A stretch of 64,000 nucleotides of DNA from the NCBI GenBank assembly GCA_963718065.1, contig CAVQYE010000007.1, positions 293,842 to 357,841 of the forward strand. Reading direction: 5' to 3'. The translations under genes were made by a program, and so were the position numbers. The DNA is from CAVPGP01 sp963718065 (GTDB taxonomy: Bacteria > Actinomycetota > Thermoleophilia > Gaiellales > Gaiellaceae). This document shows positions 28,563 through 42,859 of this stretch, piece after piece; within the stretch, counting starts at the first letter, position 1, and each line of letters begins with the position of its first letter. The notes under the pieces are model-generated. The model had not been told where the DNA came from. It ran no database searches and saw only the letters and a program-made list of their open reading frames with translations.

Positions 28563-28577
28563 GCCCCCATTGGGGGC
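28563..28577 (-). terminator. Short GC hairpin between the cupin and MerR genes
   Basis: GCCCCC-ATT-GGGGGC, a 6-bp stem with a 3-nt loop, 128 bp past the stop of the cupin gene and just upstream of the MerR gene. It could end the sugar-nucleotide transcript or lie in the MerR leader. Weak evidence. Confidence 0.3.
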
Positions 28578-28704
28578 AGCGAGTCCCCATCTGGAACGCT
28601 AACGAGGATTTCGTGACGCGTGGGTCACAGCTTCGCAACGATTCACAGCGCTCGGATTCGACGCTCTGACCGCGCCGTGGGCCAGGCGCGCCAGGTGACA
28701 CGAC

Positions 28705-29118
28705 CTACGGGGCGGTCGTGCCGGCGCGGCCGTAGGCGTCCTCGAGCCGCACGACGTCGTCCAGCTGGGGCGTCGAGACTTCGAGGATCGTCGTGTCGTC
28801 GATCGCGGTGACGCGGTGCACCGTGCCGGGCGGGTAGTGGAACGCGGCGCCGGCGCCGACGACCTCTTCCTTCAGGACCGTCTCGCCCACAGCGCCGAGC
28901 TCGAGCTTCACTCGGCCGGACTGGATCAGCCACGCCTCGTCCTTCTCGCGATGGAACTGGAGGCTGAGCGAGTGGCCCGCCTTCACGAACAGGAGCTTGC
29001 CGCAAAAATTGTCCGTGTAGGCCCAGATCAACTCGTGGCCCCACGGTTTCTCGACCTTCCGGGGCTCGAACGCCCAGCTGTCGAGCTGGTTCAGGTTCGG
29101 CGACTCCACCTCGTTCAC
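28705..29118 (-). CDS. Cupin protein, mannose-6-P isomerase type II-like
   Basis: A 137-residue single cupin. Motif 1 with metal-binding His/Glu residues is SLQFHREKDEAWLIQSGRVKLEL, and motif 2 is FHYPPGTVHRVTAID; the N-terminal VEKPWGHELIW resembles the isomerase domain of bifunctional mannose-6-P isomerase/GDP-mannose pyrophosphorylase. The neighbouring gene, 4 bp away, is a nucleotidyltransferase of that general type, so the two may act together in sugar-nucleotide supply. A few cupins with the same motif act as sensors, so isomerase activity is tentative. Confidence 0.72.
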   Translation of the reverse strand: MNEVESPNLNQLDSWAFEPRKVEKPWGHELIWAYTDNFCGKLLFVKAGHSLSLQFHREKDEAWLIQSGRVKLELGAVGETVLKEEVVGAGAAFHYPPGTVHRVTAIDDTTILEVSTPQLDDVVRLEDAYGRAGTTAP

Positions 29119-29122
29119 GATC

Positions 29123-29818
29123 CTAAGCCTCCAGCCATTCGGGATGAGCGGCGACGTGCTCGTTCGCGACGCGCAGCTCCTTCGGCGTGTTGACGGTCAG
29201 CCACAGCCCCTCGTGGCGGAACGCGCACAGCGATCCCTCGCCGGCGAGCTCCGGGAACGTCGTCGACTCGTGGTCGCCCCGCTCGGGGAAGCGCTCGAGC
29301 GCAGCCTCGGCAAGGACGTACACGCCGCAGTTGACCCAGTACGGGATGCGGCCGCCCTCGCGGAAGCCGGTAACGACGTCTGCGTCGTCGACGTCGACGA
29401 CGCCGAACGGGGACTGCGGCCGCGCGACCGACACGGTGGCCAGGGCGCCGGTCTCGCGGTGCCGTTCGAGAAGCGCCGCGAAGTCGACGTCGACGAGCTC
29501 GTCGCCGTTCATCGCGAAGACGTCTCCCCCGTCCCGGCGCTCCCGGGCCGCGAACTTGATCCCGCCGCCGCGGCCGAGCCGCTCGGGCTCCTCGGCGCAG
29601 ACGATCTCCGGGCCCGAGCCGGCAAGCGCGCGCTGGAAGAGCTCTCCCTGGCCGGCGGCCACCGCGAGGATCACCCGCTCGACGCCTGCCCGTTCAAGGC
29701 GCCCGATCTGGTACGCGACGAGTGGCTTGCCCGCGACCTCGACGAGCGACTTCGGCAGGCCTCCGGCCGCGTCTCCGAGCCGCTCGGCCTTACCGCCGGC
29801 GAGGATGATCGCCTCCAT
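29123..29818 (-). CDS. Sugar-phosphate nucleotidyltransferase (HddC/RfbF-like)
   Basis: A 231-residue NTP-transferase fold. The N-terminus IILAGGKAERLGDAAGGLPKSLVEVAGKPLV has the GGxxxRL...K signature, FAMNGDELVDVDF is the metal site, and FREGGRIPYWVNCGVYVL is the substrate region seen in heptose-1-P and mannose-1-P guanylyltransferases. It probably forms a GDP- or CDP-sugar for envelope polymers. It lies between the cupin gene (4-bp gap) and ugd (7-bp gap), in one transcription unit. Confidence 0.82.
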   Translation of the reverse strand: MEAIILAGGKAERLGDAAGGLPKSLVEVAGKPLVAYQIGRLERAGVERVILAVAAGQGELFQRALAGSGPEIVCAEEPERLGRGGGIKFAARERRDGGDVFAMNGDELVDVDFAALLERHRETGALATVSVARPQSPFGVVDVDDADVVTGFREGGRIPYWVNCGVYVLAEAALERFPERGDHESTTFPELAGEGSLCAFRHEGLWLTVNTPKELRVANEHVAAHPEWLEA

Positions 29819-29825
29819 GAGGAGC

Positions 29826-31160
29826 CTAGGCTTGGACTTCGTCGGGCTCGGGCGTGACCGCGATGACGTCGCCGGGCGACGTCGGCCGGCCGATTCCCTC
29901 GTACGCGAAACCCGCCGCGCGCACGGCGGCCGGGTCGAGGAGGTTGCGTCCGTCGATGATCAGCGGCCGGGCCATCAGGGCGCGGATCTCCGCGCTCGCG
30001 AGCGCCTGCAGCTGCGGCCACTCGGTCACGATCACGGCTGCGTCGGCTCCCTCGACCGCCTCCTCGATCGTGTCCTCCTGGACGGCGGCGGGCACTAGAT
30101 CGCGCGCCGAGGCCACCGGGTCCCACGTGCGCACGTCCGCGCCTTCGGCGAGCAGCCGTGATGCGAGCACCAGGCTCGGCGCCTCGCGCATGTCGTCGGT
30201 GCCGGGCTTGAAGGCCAGTCCGAGCAGGGCGATCTTCTTGCCGCGCAGCCGGCCGAGATGCTTCTGGAGCTTGCCGATCACGCGCCGCTTCTGGAGCTCG
30301 TTGACCTCGATCACCGCCGACAGCAGCTGGAAGTGGTACCCGGAGTTGCCGGCGAGCTGCTTCAGCGCCGAGACGTCCTTCGGGAAGCACGAGCCGCCGA
30401 AGCCGATCCCGGGGCGCAGGAAGTGCTTGCCGAGACGGTGGTCGAGACCCATGCCGGTGGCGACGTCCTTGACGTCGGCTCCGACGAGCTCGCAGACGTT
30501 CGCGATCTCGTTGATGAAGCTGATGCGCGTCGAGAGGAACGCGTTCGAGGCCATCTTGATCATCTCCGCCGACGACACGTCGGTGCGCACGATCGGCGCG
30601 TCGATCTTCGCGTGCAGGTCCACGACCACGTCCCCGTCGTCGCCGTCGAAGGCGCCGATGACGATCCGGTCCGGGTTCATGAAGTCCTTGAGCGCCGTCC
30701 CTTCGGCGAGAAACTCCGGGTTTGACGCGTAGCCGACGTTGTCGAGACCGCGCGCATCGAGCGCCGCGCGGACCTTGATGCCGGTTCCCACCGGCACCGT
30801 CGACTTCATCACGAGCACGATGCGGTCGTCGATCTGCGGCAGCTCGTCGATCACGGTCCAGACCGCCGAGAGGTCGGCGTCGCCGGAGTACGTGGGCGGC
30901 GTGCCGACCGCGACGAAGACGAGCTCGGCGCCCTCGATCGCTTCGGCGACGTCGGTCGTGAAGCGCATCCGGTCGCGGTTGCTCGCGACAAGCTCGTCGA
31001 GACCCGGCTCGTAGATCGGGATCTCGCCGGCGAGGAGGGCGTCGATCTTCTCGGGCAGCACGTCGCGTAGCACGACGTCGTGGCCGAGCTCGGCGAAGCA
31101 GGCTCCGGTGACGAGCCCCACATAGCCGGCGCCGAAGACAGCGATTTTCCTGCCAGTCAT
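29826..31160 (-). CDS. ugd: UDP-glucose 6-dehydrogenase
   Basis: A 444-residue NAD-dependent enzyme oxidising UDP-glucose to UDP-glucuronate. The Rossmann motif is GAGYVGLVTG at the N-terminus, and the catalytic Cys is in GFGGSCFPKDV (about residue 260); the third domain with LGLAFKPGTDDMREAPS is present. Product sugars feed exopolysaccharide or teichuronic-type polymers. It is followed by two genes for other sugar-nucleotide steps and preceded, 10 bp upstream, by an LCP-type wall glycopolymer ligase gene, a coherent envelope module. Confidence 0.94.
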   Translation of the reverse strand: MTGRKIAVFGAGYVGLVTGACFAELGHDVVLRDVLPEKIDALLAGEIPIYEPGLDELVASNRDRMRFTTDVAEAIEGAELVFVAVGTPPTYSGDADLSAVWTVIDELPQIDDRIVLVMKSTVPVGTGIKVRAALDARGLDNVGYASNPEFLAEGTALKDFMNPDRIVIGAFDGDDGDVVVDLHAKIDAPIVRTDVSSAEMIKMASNAFLSTRISFINEIANVCELVGADVKDVATGMGLDHRLGKHFLRPGIGFGGSCFPKDVSALKQLAGNSGYHFQLLSAVIEVNELQKRRVIGKLQKHLGRLRGKKIALLGLAFKPGTDDMREAPSLVLASRLLAEGADVRTWDPVASARDLVPAAVQEDTIEEAVEGADAAVIVTEWPQLQALASAEIRALMARPLIIDGRNLLDPAAVRAAGFAYEGIGRPTSPGDVIAVTPEPDEVQA

Positions 31161-31170
31161 GACGTGGACT

Positions 31171-33141
31171 CTACTTTCCGCTTGTTAGGGGTTTTAGACC
31201 CTTGGCGATCGCAAGCATGGTCTCGTTCGACAGCGAGTCGAGCAACGTGTTCACGACCCAGTAGCTCGCTTTGCCCTTGTGCAGCACGACCATGTGCAGG
31301 TGCGAGCCCGAGTAGTAGAGGTCGTACGAACGGCCCTTCATCCTGCGCGAGAAGCTGCGGTCGGAGAGCACCGGCGCATCCTCCCAGTTGGTCTGCTCGA
31401 CGCCCCAGTACTCGCTCGCTCCGGTGCGGAAGACCATCCGCACGCCGACGTTCTGCTTCTGGATCTTGTAGCGGCGAACGAACTGCTCGTAGTCGGGCGA
31501 CGAGCTGCGCTCGATCACGGTCGGCACCATCAACCGGAACGGCACCTTCGAGCGCACCTGGCGCAGCGAATCGGCCGACGAGGCGTCGAAGCGCACGTTC
31601 GCCTTCTGCCGCACCGGCGGAGCGTCATGGCGGGGCTTCGGGATCTCGCCGTGGAACGTCTGGCCGACGATCACGACCAGCATCGAGTTCGGCGCCAGGG
31701 CTCGCATGCGAACGGCGGCCGGCGGGATCGGCGCGATGTCAGCCGGCTGCAGGAGGTTCTGCATCGCGACGGCGGCCGCCTTTGCCCCCTTCGCCTTCGG
31801 ATCGAAGAACACCTTCGAGTGGAAGTAGTCCTGGGTCGGGGCGTCGGCCGGAAGCTGGTTCGGCGGCGGCACGATCACGTAGCTCCGGTCGTGCGCGAGC
31901 TGGTACGAAGCGTTCGACGCAGAGCCCGCGACGCCGTTCCCGTTGAGCACGGTCACCGTCGTCTCGGACGGCTTCGGCGCCTTCGTCCGCAGCTTGATGC
32001 CCTGCGCTGCGGCCTGGGCCTTGCGCGGAGCGTCGATGTCCGGGTCGACGAAGTCCTGGACCGCCGCCTGCACGTCGCTCTCGCTCGCGAGCAGGTCGAA
32101 CGACGAGTTCTGACCGATGTTCTGGAGCTTCGCCTGAAAGAAATGGCCGGGCGGCAGGTCGTACGCGAAGAGCGCGTACCGCAGCACGGTCTTGTCGTCG
32201 AGCACCTTGCCGCCGCCGGCGCCGACCTCGACGTTCTTCGTCACGGCGGCGATCAGGCTGGGGAGCTTCAGCGGCGAGACCGATTGCGCGGCGCCCTGCT
32301 TGAACGCCTTGACGAACGCCTGCTGGCGCGCCAGCCGGGTGAGATCCGAGTCGGTGTGGCGGAAGCGGACGAAGTCGAGAGCCTGCTGGCCGTCCAGCTT
32401 CTGGTAGCCCGGCTGCAGGTTGATCGTCGCGAAGCCGGCCGGGCCGCTGACGTTGTTGAAGTACTTGCGGTCGACGTCCATCCAGACGCCGTGCATCTTG
32501 TTCACGATCGACTTGAAGCCGTGGAAGTCGACGGTGATCAGGTAGTTGATCGGCAGGCCGGTCAGGTCCTTGACCGTCTGCAGGGTCCCCTGCGGGCCGC
32601 ACGCCGGCCAGGCGCCGTTGATCCTGGAGTGGAAGTACCTGTCGGCCGTGGACTTCGACCCCGGGCAGTGGACCTGCACCCAGAGGTCGCGCGGGAACGA
32701 GAGCATCGAGATCGAGTTCGTCTGCGGGTCGGCGCGGACGAGCATGATCGTGTCCGAGCGGGACTCGCTCGAGCTCGTCGCGTCGGCGCCGCGCCGCCGG
32801 TCGTAGCCGACGATCAGCGCGACGGCCGCATGGCCGGGCAGCGTCACGTCGAGGCGCTTCGCGGCGGCCTTGACTGCCGGCGTGTGCGCCCGCACGTCGG
32901 CGACGCTCTGATGGAAGTAGAGGAACGCGCCGCCGGCGCCTGCGGCTGCCAGCGAAACGACAGTTGCGAAGGCCCAGAACATGAACCGCCAGAGGATCTG
33001 GAGGCCCGAACGCCGCGCCGGCGGTGGCTGGCGATACGTACGGACGGGGGTGAGAACGTCCGGCGGGAAAACCGCACGGCCATTGCCATTCCCGGTCAGA
33101 GCCGCCCCGCGGCCCATGCCTCTCTTGAGTGTCGTCCTCAT
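31171..33141 (-). CDS. LytR-CpsA-Psr (LCP) protein with long C-terminal extension
   Basis: A 656-residue membrane-anchored LCP protein. A cytoplasmic N-terminus precedes one transmembrane helix (about residues 50-72). The LCP domain (about 105-275) has SDTIMLVRADPQTNSISMLSFPRDLWVQV with the Arg residues that bind lipid pyrophosphate, and DFVRFRHTDSDLTRLARQQ. A LytR_C-like domain follows (about 395-480, TVTVLNGNGVAGSASN). The last ~160 residues form an extra domain (VPFRLMVPTVIERSSSPDY...SYDLYYSGSHLHMVVLHKG) not usual in LCP proteins. LCP enzymes attach glycopolymers to peptidoglycan. ugd and sugar-nucleotide genes follow. Confidence 0.9.
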   Translation of the reverse strand: MRTTLKRGMGRGAALTGNGNGRAVFPPDVLTPVRTYRQPPPARRSGLQILWRFMFWAFATVVSLAAAGAGGAFLYFHQSVADVRAHTPAVKAAAKRLDVTLPGHAAVALIVGYDRRRGADATSSSESRSDTIMLVRADPQTNSISMLSFPRDLWVQVHCPGSKSTADRYFHSRINGAWPACGPQGTLQTVKDLTGLPINYLITVDFHGFKSIVNKMHGVWMDVDRKYFNNVSGPAGFATINLQPGYQKLDGQQALDFVRFRHTDSDLTRLARQQAFVKAFKQGAAQSVSPLKLPSLIAAVTKNVEVGAGGGKVLDDKTVLRYALFAYDLPPGHFFQAKLQNIGQNSSFDLLASESDVQAAVQDFVDPDIDAPRKAQAAAQGIKLRTKAPKPSETTVTVLNGNGVAGSASNASYQLAHDRSYVIVPPPNQLPADAPTQDYFHSKVFFDPKAKGAKAAAVAMQNLLQPADIAPIPPAAVRMRALAPNSMLVVIVGQTFHGEIPKPRHDAPPVRQKANVRFDASSADSLRQVRSKVPFRLMVPTVIERSSSPDYEQFVRRYKIQKQNVGVRMVFRTGASEYWGVEQTNWEDAPVLSDRSFSRRMKGRSYDLYYSGSHLHMVVLHKGKASYWVVNTLLDSLSNETMLAIAKGLKPLTSGK

Positions 33142-33153
33142 ATGGCAAAGCGG

Positions 33154-33177
33154 AGGCGCCTCTCAAGAGAGGCGCCT
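33154..33177 (-). terminator. Hairpin between metH and the LCP gene
   Basis: Inverted repeat with 11-bp arms (AGGCGCCTCTC and its complement) and a 2-nt central gap, about 150 bp past the metH stop and 13 bp upstream of the LCP start. Probable terminator, or an LCP leader structure. Confidence 0.5.
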
Positions 33178-33330
33178 GCCATGCGCAAGGATAGCCGACG
33201 CTCCGGAGCGCCTCGAAGGAGGCTGAACCGAGCTAGCGGAGGAGCGCGGCGCCGAGAATCTCGACGACGAGCGACATGAGCAGGAGCTTGCCGATCACAG
33301 GTCCAGCGTAGGCCGGAGAATGCGCCGGCT

Positions 33331-36950
<3,620 letters not shown>

Positions 36951-36954
36951 CGTC

Positions 36955-37090
36955 TCGGTTTGCTCCCGCCTAAAGGTCGGGGAGCCGTCGGGCTCCGGGC
37001 TCTTTAGGCGTTTGGTGACCCGGTCGCCAAGCTGCCTTCAAAGCTCTCCGGGTAGCGCAAAGGCTAGCAAGCAACCGCGTCCAAAAGGAT
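36955..37090 (-). promoter_or_regulatory. Structured metH leader, candidate riboswitch of unassigned class
   Basis: The untranslated leader holds two pairing regions on the minus strand: ACCCGG...CCGGGT enclosing about 24 nt, and an extended hairpin closed by CGCCTAAAG/CTTTAGGCG (outer arms at 36967-36975 and 37002-37010 approximately) with an inner GGAGCC/GGCTCC stem. The 3' arm ends directly at the ribosome site GGGAG. I find no B12 box (GCCACTG) and no full S-box core, so a known class is not assigned. Confidence 0.5.
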
Positions 37091-37094
37091 ATTT

Positions 37095-37108
37095 CCCCGC
37101 GTGCGGGG
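37095..37108 (-). terminator. Intrinsic terminator after the phosphoesterase gene
   Basis: CCCCGC-AC-GCGGGG hairpin on the minus strand just past the stop at 37118, followed by AAATATCCTTTT. The U-rich tail makes this one of the clearer terminators in the window and separates the ATP synthase D-C unit from metH. Confidence 0.75.
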
Positions 37109-37117
37109 CACGGCTCT

Positions 37118-37837
37118 CTAGCCGGAGAAGACGACGCGCTCCGCGTGCTCGATCACCTCGGCCGGCTCCGGCGGGGCGAGCAGCATCTCGATCATCTGCA
37201 CGGTGCGCGGATCGCCGCTCTCACGGTAGAGCTCGACGGTCTCCTCGATGTCGTACTCGGTGCGGCGCAGCTCGACGTCGTCGGCCAGGAGCGCCCAGTA
37301 GGCACCCGGCCGGCCCTCGTACGGCAGGCCGACGCTGCCCGCGTTGACGAGTCTCGTGCCGGCGACGACGCGGTCGTACTGGACGTGCGTGTGCGCCGTG
37401 AAGACGACCCGCTCGTCCACGCCGTCCAGGAACTCCCGCACCCGCTCCTCCGGGGTCTGCACCGTGACGCACTCCTCGTCGCTCCGCGGCGAGCCGTGGC
37501 TGAACCGGATCGCCCCGAGCACGTCGTGCTCGACGACCACGGCCGGCTCGAACCCCGTCACGAACGCGACGCCCTCCGCCCCGTGCTGAGCCCTCAGCCA
37601 CTCGCCGCGGTCGCCCTCGTCCTCGCCGAGCGCACGATCGGCGTTGCCGCGCACGAACCGCGCCCGCGGGCGCCACGGCTCGACGAGCTCGAGCGTCTCG
37701 CGGGGCAGCGGTCCCCAGGTCAGGTCGCCGCACGAGACGAGCAGCTCGGCGCCTTCGCGCTCCGCCTCGGCCAGCACCGCCGCGAGCGCGGGCGCGTTGC
37801 CGTGCACGTCGGCGACAACCGCGATCCGCGCAGCCAC
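37118..37837 (-). CDS. Calcineurin-like metallophosphoesterase (YfcE/MJ0936-like)
   Basis: A 239-residue phosphoesterase. Metal-site motifs occur in order: VVADVHGN, SCGDLTWGP, RGNAD, FSHGSP and FTAHTHVQYDR, then NAGSVGLPYEG. GTG 37837 is the start, 2 bp after the preceding stop. The substrate is unknown; related enzymes act on cyclic nucleotides or phosphodiesters. It ends the atpD-atpC-reductase transcript and is followed by a terminator. Confidence 0.88.
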   Translation of the reverse strand: MAARIAVVADVHGNAPALAAVLAEAEREGAELLVSCGDLTWGPLPRETLELVEPWRPRARFVRGNADRALGEDEGDRGEWLRAQHGAEGVAFVTGFEPAVVVEHDVLGAIRFSHGSPRSDEECVTVQTPEERVREFLDGVDERVVFTAHTHVQYDRVVAGTRLVNAGSVGLPYEGRPGAYWALLADDVELRRTEYDIEETVELYRESGDPRTVQMIEMLLAPPEPAEVIEHAERVVFSG

Positions 37838-37839
37838 TG

Positions 37840-38550
37840 CTAGTAGCCGCTGAAGCCGTCCGGCAGGACCTGCTCGTCCGGCACGCCGACCTCGGCGAGG
37901 AGCTTCTCCATCGCCTCGACCATCGGCGGTGGGCCGGCGACGAGGTAGGTCGAGCCGGCGAGCTCGTCGCCCAGGTGGTCGCGCAGGAACCGCTCGTCGA
38001 TCCGCCGCCGCTCGCCGTCCCATTCCGGATCGGCGGTCATCGTCGCCACGACCTTCAGGCCGGGGATCCTGGCTTCGAGCTCCTGGAGCTCGTCGAGGAA
38101 AGCCGTCGACGCGCGATCGCGATTCGAGTAGAGGAGCGTGATGCGGTACGGCAGTCCCTCGTCTGCGATGTAGCGCAGGATCGAGCGAAAGACCGTGATC
38201 CCGATCCCGCCGGCGAGGAAGACATACGGGCGGTCGGTGTCCTCGGGCAGGGCGAAGCTCCCCTTCGGCTCCTCGACCTCCACCTCGTCGCCGACCTCGA
38301 GCTCGGCGAGCGACCGCTTGAAGGCGGTGCCGCGCAGCCGGGTCGCGAGACCGAGGATGCCGCGCTCGGTCGGAGACGTCGCGACCGAGATGTGGCGCCT
38401 GGCTCCGCGCTCGTCTTGATACGGCGGATCGAGCAGCTCGACCCAGAAGTACTGCCCCGCCGTGAAGTCGAACTGCTCGCCCTGCAGGTCGAAGGTGACG
38501 AAGAGCGTGCCCAGCGCCACCTCTCGCTTCTCGGCGACGAGGGCCCGCAC
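37840..38550 (-). CDS. FAD/NAD(P)-binding ferredoxin-reductase-type oxidoreductase
   Basis: A 236-residue FNR-fold flavoprotein. The FAD-binding region is RRHISVATSPTERG, the NAD(P) site VFLAGGIGITVFRSILRYI, and the C-terminal AGPPPMVEAMEKLLAEVGVPDEQVLPDGFSGY is typical of FNR-like reductases without a ferredoxin domain. Electron acceptor unknown. GTG 38550 follows the atpC stop by 3 bp, so it is in the same operon. A second, partial FNR-fold protein is encoded at the right edge of the window. Confidence 0.85.
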   Translation of the reverse strand: MRALVAEKREVALGTLFVTFDLQGEQFDFTAGQYFWVELLDPPYQDERGARRHISVATSPTERGILGLATRLRGTAFKRSLAELEVGDEVEVEEPKGSFALPEDTDRPYVFLAGGIGITVFRSILRYIADEGLPYRITLLYSNRDRASTAFLDELQELEARIPGLKVVATMTADPEWDGERRRIDERFLRDHLGDELAGSTYLVAGPPPMVEAMEKLLAEVGVPDEQVLPDGFSGY

Positions 38551-38553
38551 GAG

Positions 38554-38979
38554 CTACTCCGCCCCGATGACGCCGAGCTGGTTCTCGGCGTGTCGGATCC
38601 GCTGCTCCACCTGCCAGCGATCGGCCGTACTGTCGCCCGCCTCGATGCGCTCGAGCTCCTCGCGCGCGTCGTCGAGCTGCTTGCGCGCCCGCTCGACGTC
38701 GATCTCCTTCGCGTCGACCGCGTCGTCGACGAGCGCGATCGCCCGGTCCTGCTCCACCTTGAAGAAGCCGGGCCCGGTCGCGTACTCGCGCACCTCGCCT
38801 GCGGTCACGTGGATCCGCGTCGAGCCCGCCTTCAGCATCGCGATCAGCGGCGCGTGCCGCGCAAGCACGCCGATCTCCCCGGCCGCACCCGGCACGATCA
38901 CCATCTCGACCTCTCCGTCGAAGACGTCCCCGTCAGGCGTGACGAGCGAGAGGTCGTATGTCTTGCGCCCGTCGGCCAT
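38554..38979 (-). CDS. atpC: ATP synthase F1 epsilon subunit
   Basis: A 141-residue central-stalk subunit. The N-terminal beta-sandwich is visible (LVTPDGDVFDGEVEMVIVPGAAGEIGVLARHAPLIAML), followed by the helical hairpin (ERARKQLDDAREELERIEAGD). It regulates rotation and ATP hydrolysis. It directly follows atpD with adjoining stop and start, as in canonical operons. Confidence 0.94.
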   Translation of the reverse strand: MADGRKTYDLSLVTPDGDVFDGEVEMVIVPGAAGEIGVLARHAPLIAMLKAGSTRIHVTAGEVREYATGPGFFKVEQDRAIALVDDAVDAKEIDVERARKQLDDAREELERIEAGDSTADRWQVEQRIRHAENQLGVIGAE

Positions 38980-40410
<1,431 letters not shown>

Positions 40411-40621
40411 GAGACTCCTGTGCAGGCGGGTTTTCGGTTCCGAGGGACGAGTCGCGCGGGAAGCGCTTTCTCAGCGACGCGAGTCTACCGGAGCCCTTTG
40501 ACCGCCCGCGCCTTCTACGGCGCCCTTTTCCGGCGTCCAGCTCAGCCAACGCAACCGAGACACGCTCGGCGTGATCGAGGCTTCAGACGTGCGAGCTGAT
40601 CAGGGTGGGCGTGCCGATCAT

Positions 40622-40641
40622 GGCGACAGCTTAGTGTCGCC
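40622..40641 (-). terminator. Hairpin after the anti-sigma-like gene
   Basis: GGCGACA-6 nt-TGTCGCC, a 7-bp stem, 31 bp past the stop at 40672 and about 210 bp upstream of atpD. It probably isolates atpD-atpC from upstream transcription. No U-run. Confidence 0.5.
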
Positions 40642-40671
40642 GGCCACCCACGGCGTTACGCGCGAAGGGAG

Positions 40672-41163
40672 CTAGACCGACTCGCCGGGGATCTGGAGGT
40701 TGCGCGGGATCGGCCCGTGCCCCTCCTGGATCAGCACGCTGCGGCGAAGGGCGCGCAATGTGTCGGCGTTGTCGTCGAAGGCGATCGACGAGACCCGCGT
40801 GGGGAGCGAGGAGCGCGAGGGTGTGGAGTGCGAGCGCTCGAGCACGCCGAGCCCGCTGCCGAGCGCGGCGGCGGCGATGACCATCGCGGCCGCGACGCCC
40901 GTCTGGAGGCTGCGCAGCGCACCCGTGGCGCGACGCGGGAGGGTCACCGGCGTCGTCAGCAGCTCGGGCTCGACCAGGCGGAGCCGCTCCGTGAGGGCGG
41001 CAACCTCGATCGCGTACGTCCGGCACTCGGCGCAACGCGCGATGTGCGCGTCGAGCAGTGCCTGCTCCAGCTCGGAGAGCTCGCCGTCGAGGCGAAGCGA
41101 CGCCCATTCCCGTGAGCGGTCACAGAGCTGTCCACTCGTGCTGTTGTTTCTCGGTTCAGTCAT
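40672..41163 (-). CDS. zf-HC2-type putative anti-sigma factor
   Basis: A 163-residue protein. The N-terminal domain has the zf-HC2 zinc motif H-x3-C-x2-C (HIARCAEC) within a helical anti-sigma domain, followed by one transmembrane helix (about residues 92-110) and a short exported C-terminus. Such proteins bind and inhibit ECF sigma factors, but no sigma factor gene is adjacent in this window, so its target is unknown. It is preceded upstream by the inverted-repeat element at 41217-41379. Confidence 0.75.
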   Translation of the reverse strand: MTEPRNNSTSGQLCDRSREWASLRLDGELSELEQALLDAHIARCAECRTYAIEVAALTERLRLVEPELLTTPVTLPRRATGALRSLQTGVAAAMVIAAAALGSGLGVLERSHSTPSRSSLPTRVSSIAFDDNADTLRALRRSVLIQEGHGPIPRNLQIPGESV

Positions 41164-41216
41164 CGCACAACCTTTGACGGCGCAATCGCCTCGGAGTTAG
41201 CGAATCTCGGAAGTTG

Positions 41217-41379
41217 GGAGGGCTTGGCGAAATAACGGCTGTGCCGCCGGGCCGCGCTGCTCGCCCCGATGCAGCGTCCTCGGTCGCGCCCGTAGGGCTC
41301 CGCTACGAACGCTCCCTGCGTCCTTGCCTCGGAACGAGCATCGCACCCCGGCAACGAGCGATATTCCGCCAAGCCCTCC
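41217..41379. repeat. MITE-like element bounded by ~26-bp inverted repeats
   Basis: The ends GGAGGGCTTGGCG-AATA and their complement match over about 16 bp with one difference and continue imperfectly to ~26 bp. The ~110-bp interior is GC-rich with internal short palindromes and no credible gene (a 70-codon minus-strand frame there is judged chance). No target-site duplication is obvious. Looks like a non-autonomous mobile or structured repeat between the zf-HC2 gene and the peptide transporter operon. Confidence 0.6.
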
Positions 41380-41743
41380 TAAAACAGTCTGTAGCGCGTA
41401 TCGGCAACGACGCCGAGGACGATGAGCGCGAAACCGAGGCTGATGAAGATCGCCGAAAGGCTGATCGACTCGTGCTGCTCGGCCGGGCTCGCCCAGCGCA
41501 GCATCCGGCCCGGGAGCGGGATGATGAAACCGCCGCCGCCGTGCTCGCCGCGTTGGCGCACCGGACCGCGGTTGCCGGCGAAGAAGCCCAGGATCAAGAT
41601 CGCCGAGCCGACCAGGTAGTAGCCGATCGAGATCGACCGGCCCACGGAGGCTCCCGCCAACACGCCGATCAAGAGCGAGACGAGCCCTGTGGTCAGCACG
41701 AGGCCGACCAGAAGCACCCCGAAGCGGCGCGCGGCCGCCGTGA

Positions 41744-41747
<4 letters not shown>
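41379..41747 (-). CDS. Small multi-pass membrane protein
   Basis: A 122-residue protein with three hydrophobic segments (about 8-32, 38-57 and 95-115) and a Gly/Pro/Arg-rich loop between the second and third. No family recognised. It overlaps the ATPase gene dppF by 4 bp at its start and ends just inside the inverted-repeat element, so it is the last gene of the peptide-transporter operon. Confidence 0.6.

Positions 41748-42859
<1,112 letters not shown>

Noticed and set aside
28620..28700. Operator-like sequences (GTGAC...GTCAC) upstream of the MerR gene
   Set aside because: A 5-bp inverted repeat in GC-rich sequence is expected by chance, and spacing does not match a MerR operator.
33233..33300. 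A ~20-residue hydrophobic peptide frame (GTG, ending GAALLR) between metH and the LCP gene
   Set aside because: Too short, no ribosome site, and likely part of the untranslated interval.
41160..41372. A 70-codon minus-strand frame inside the inverted-repeat element
   Set aside because: Composition follows the palindromic element; it overlaps the zf-HC2 start codon and has no recognisable domain.
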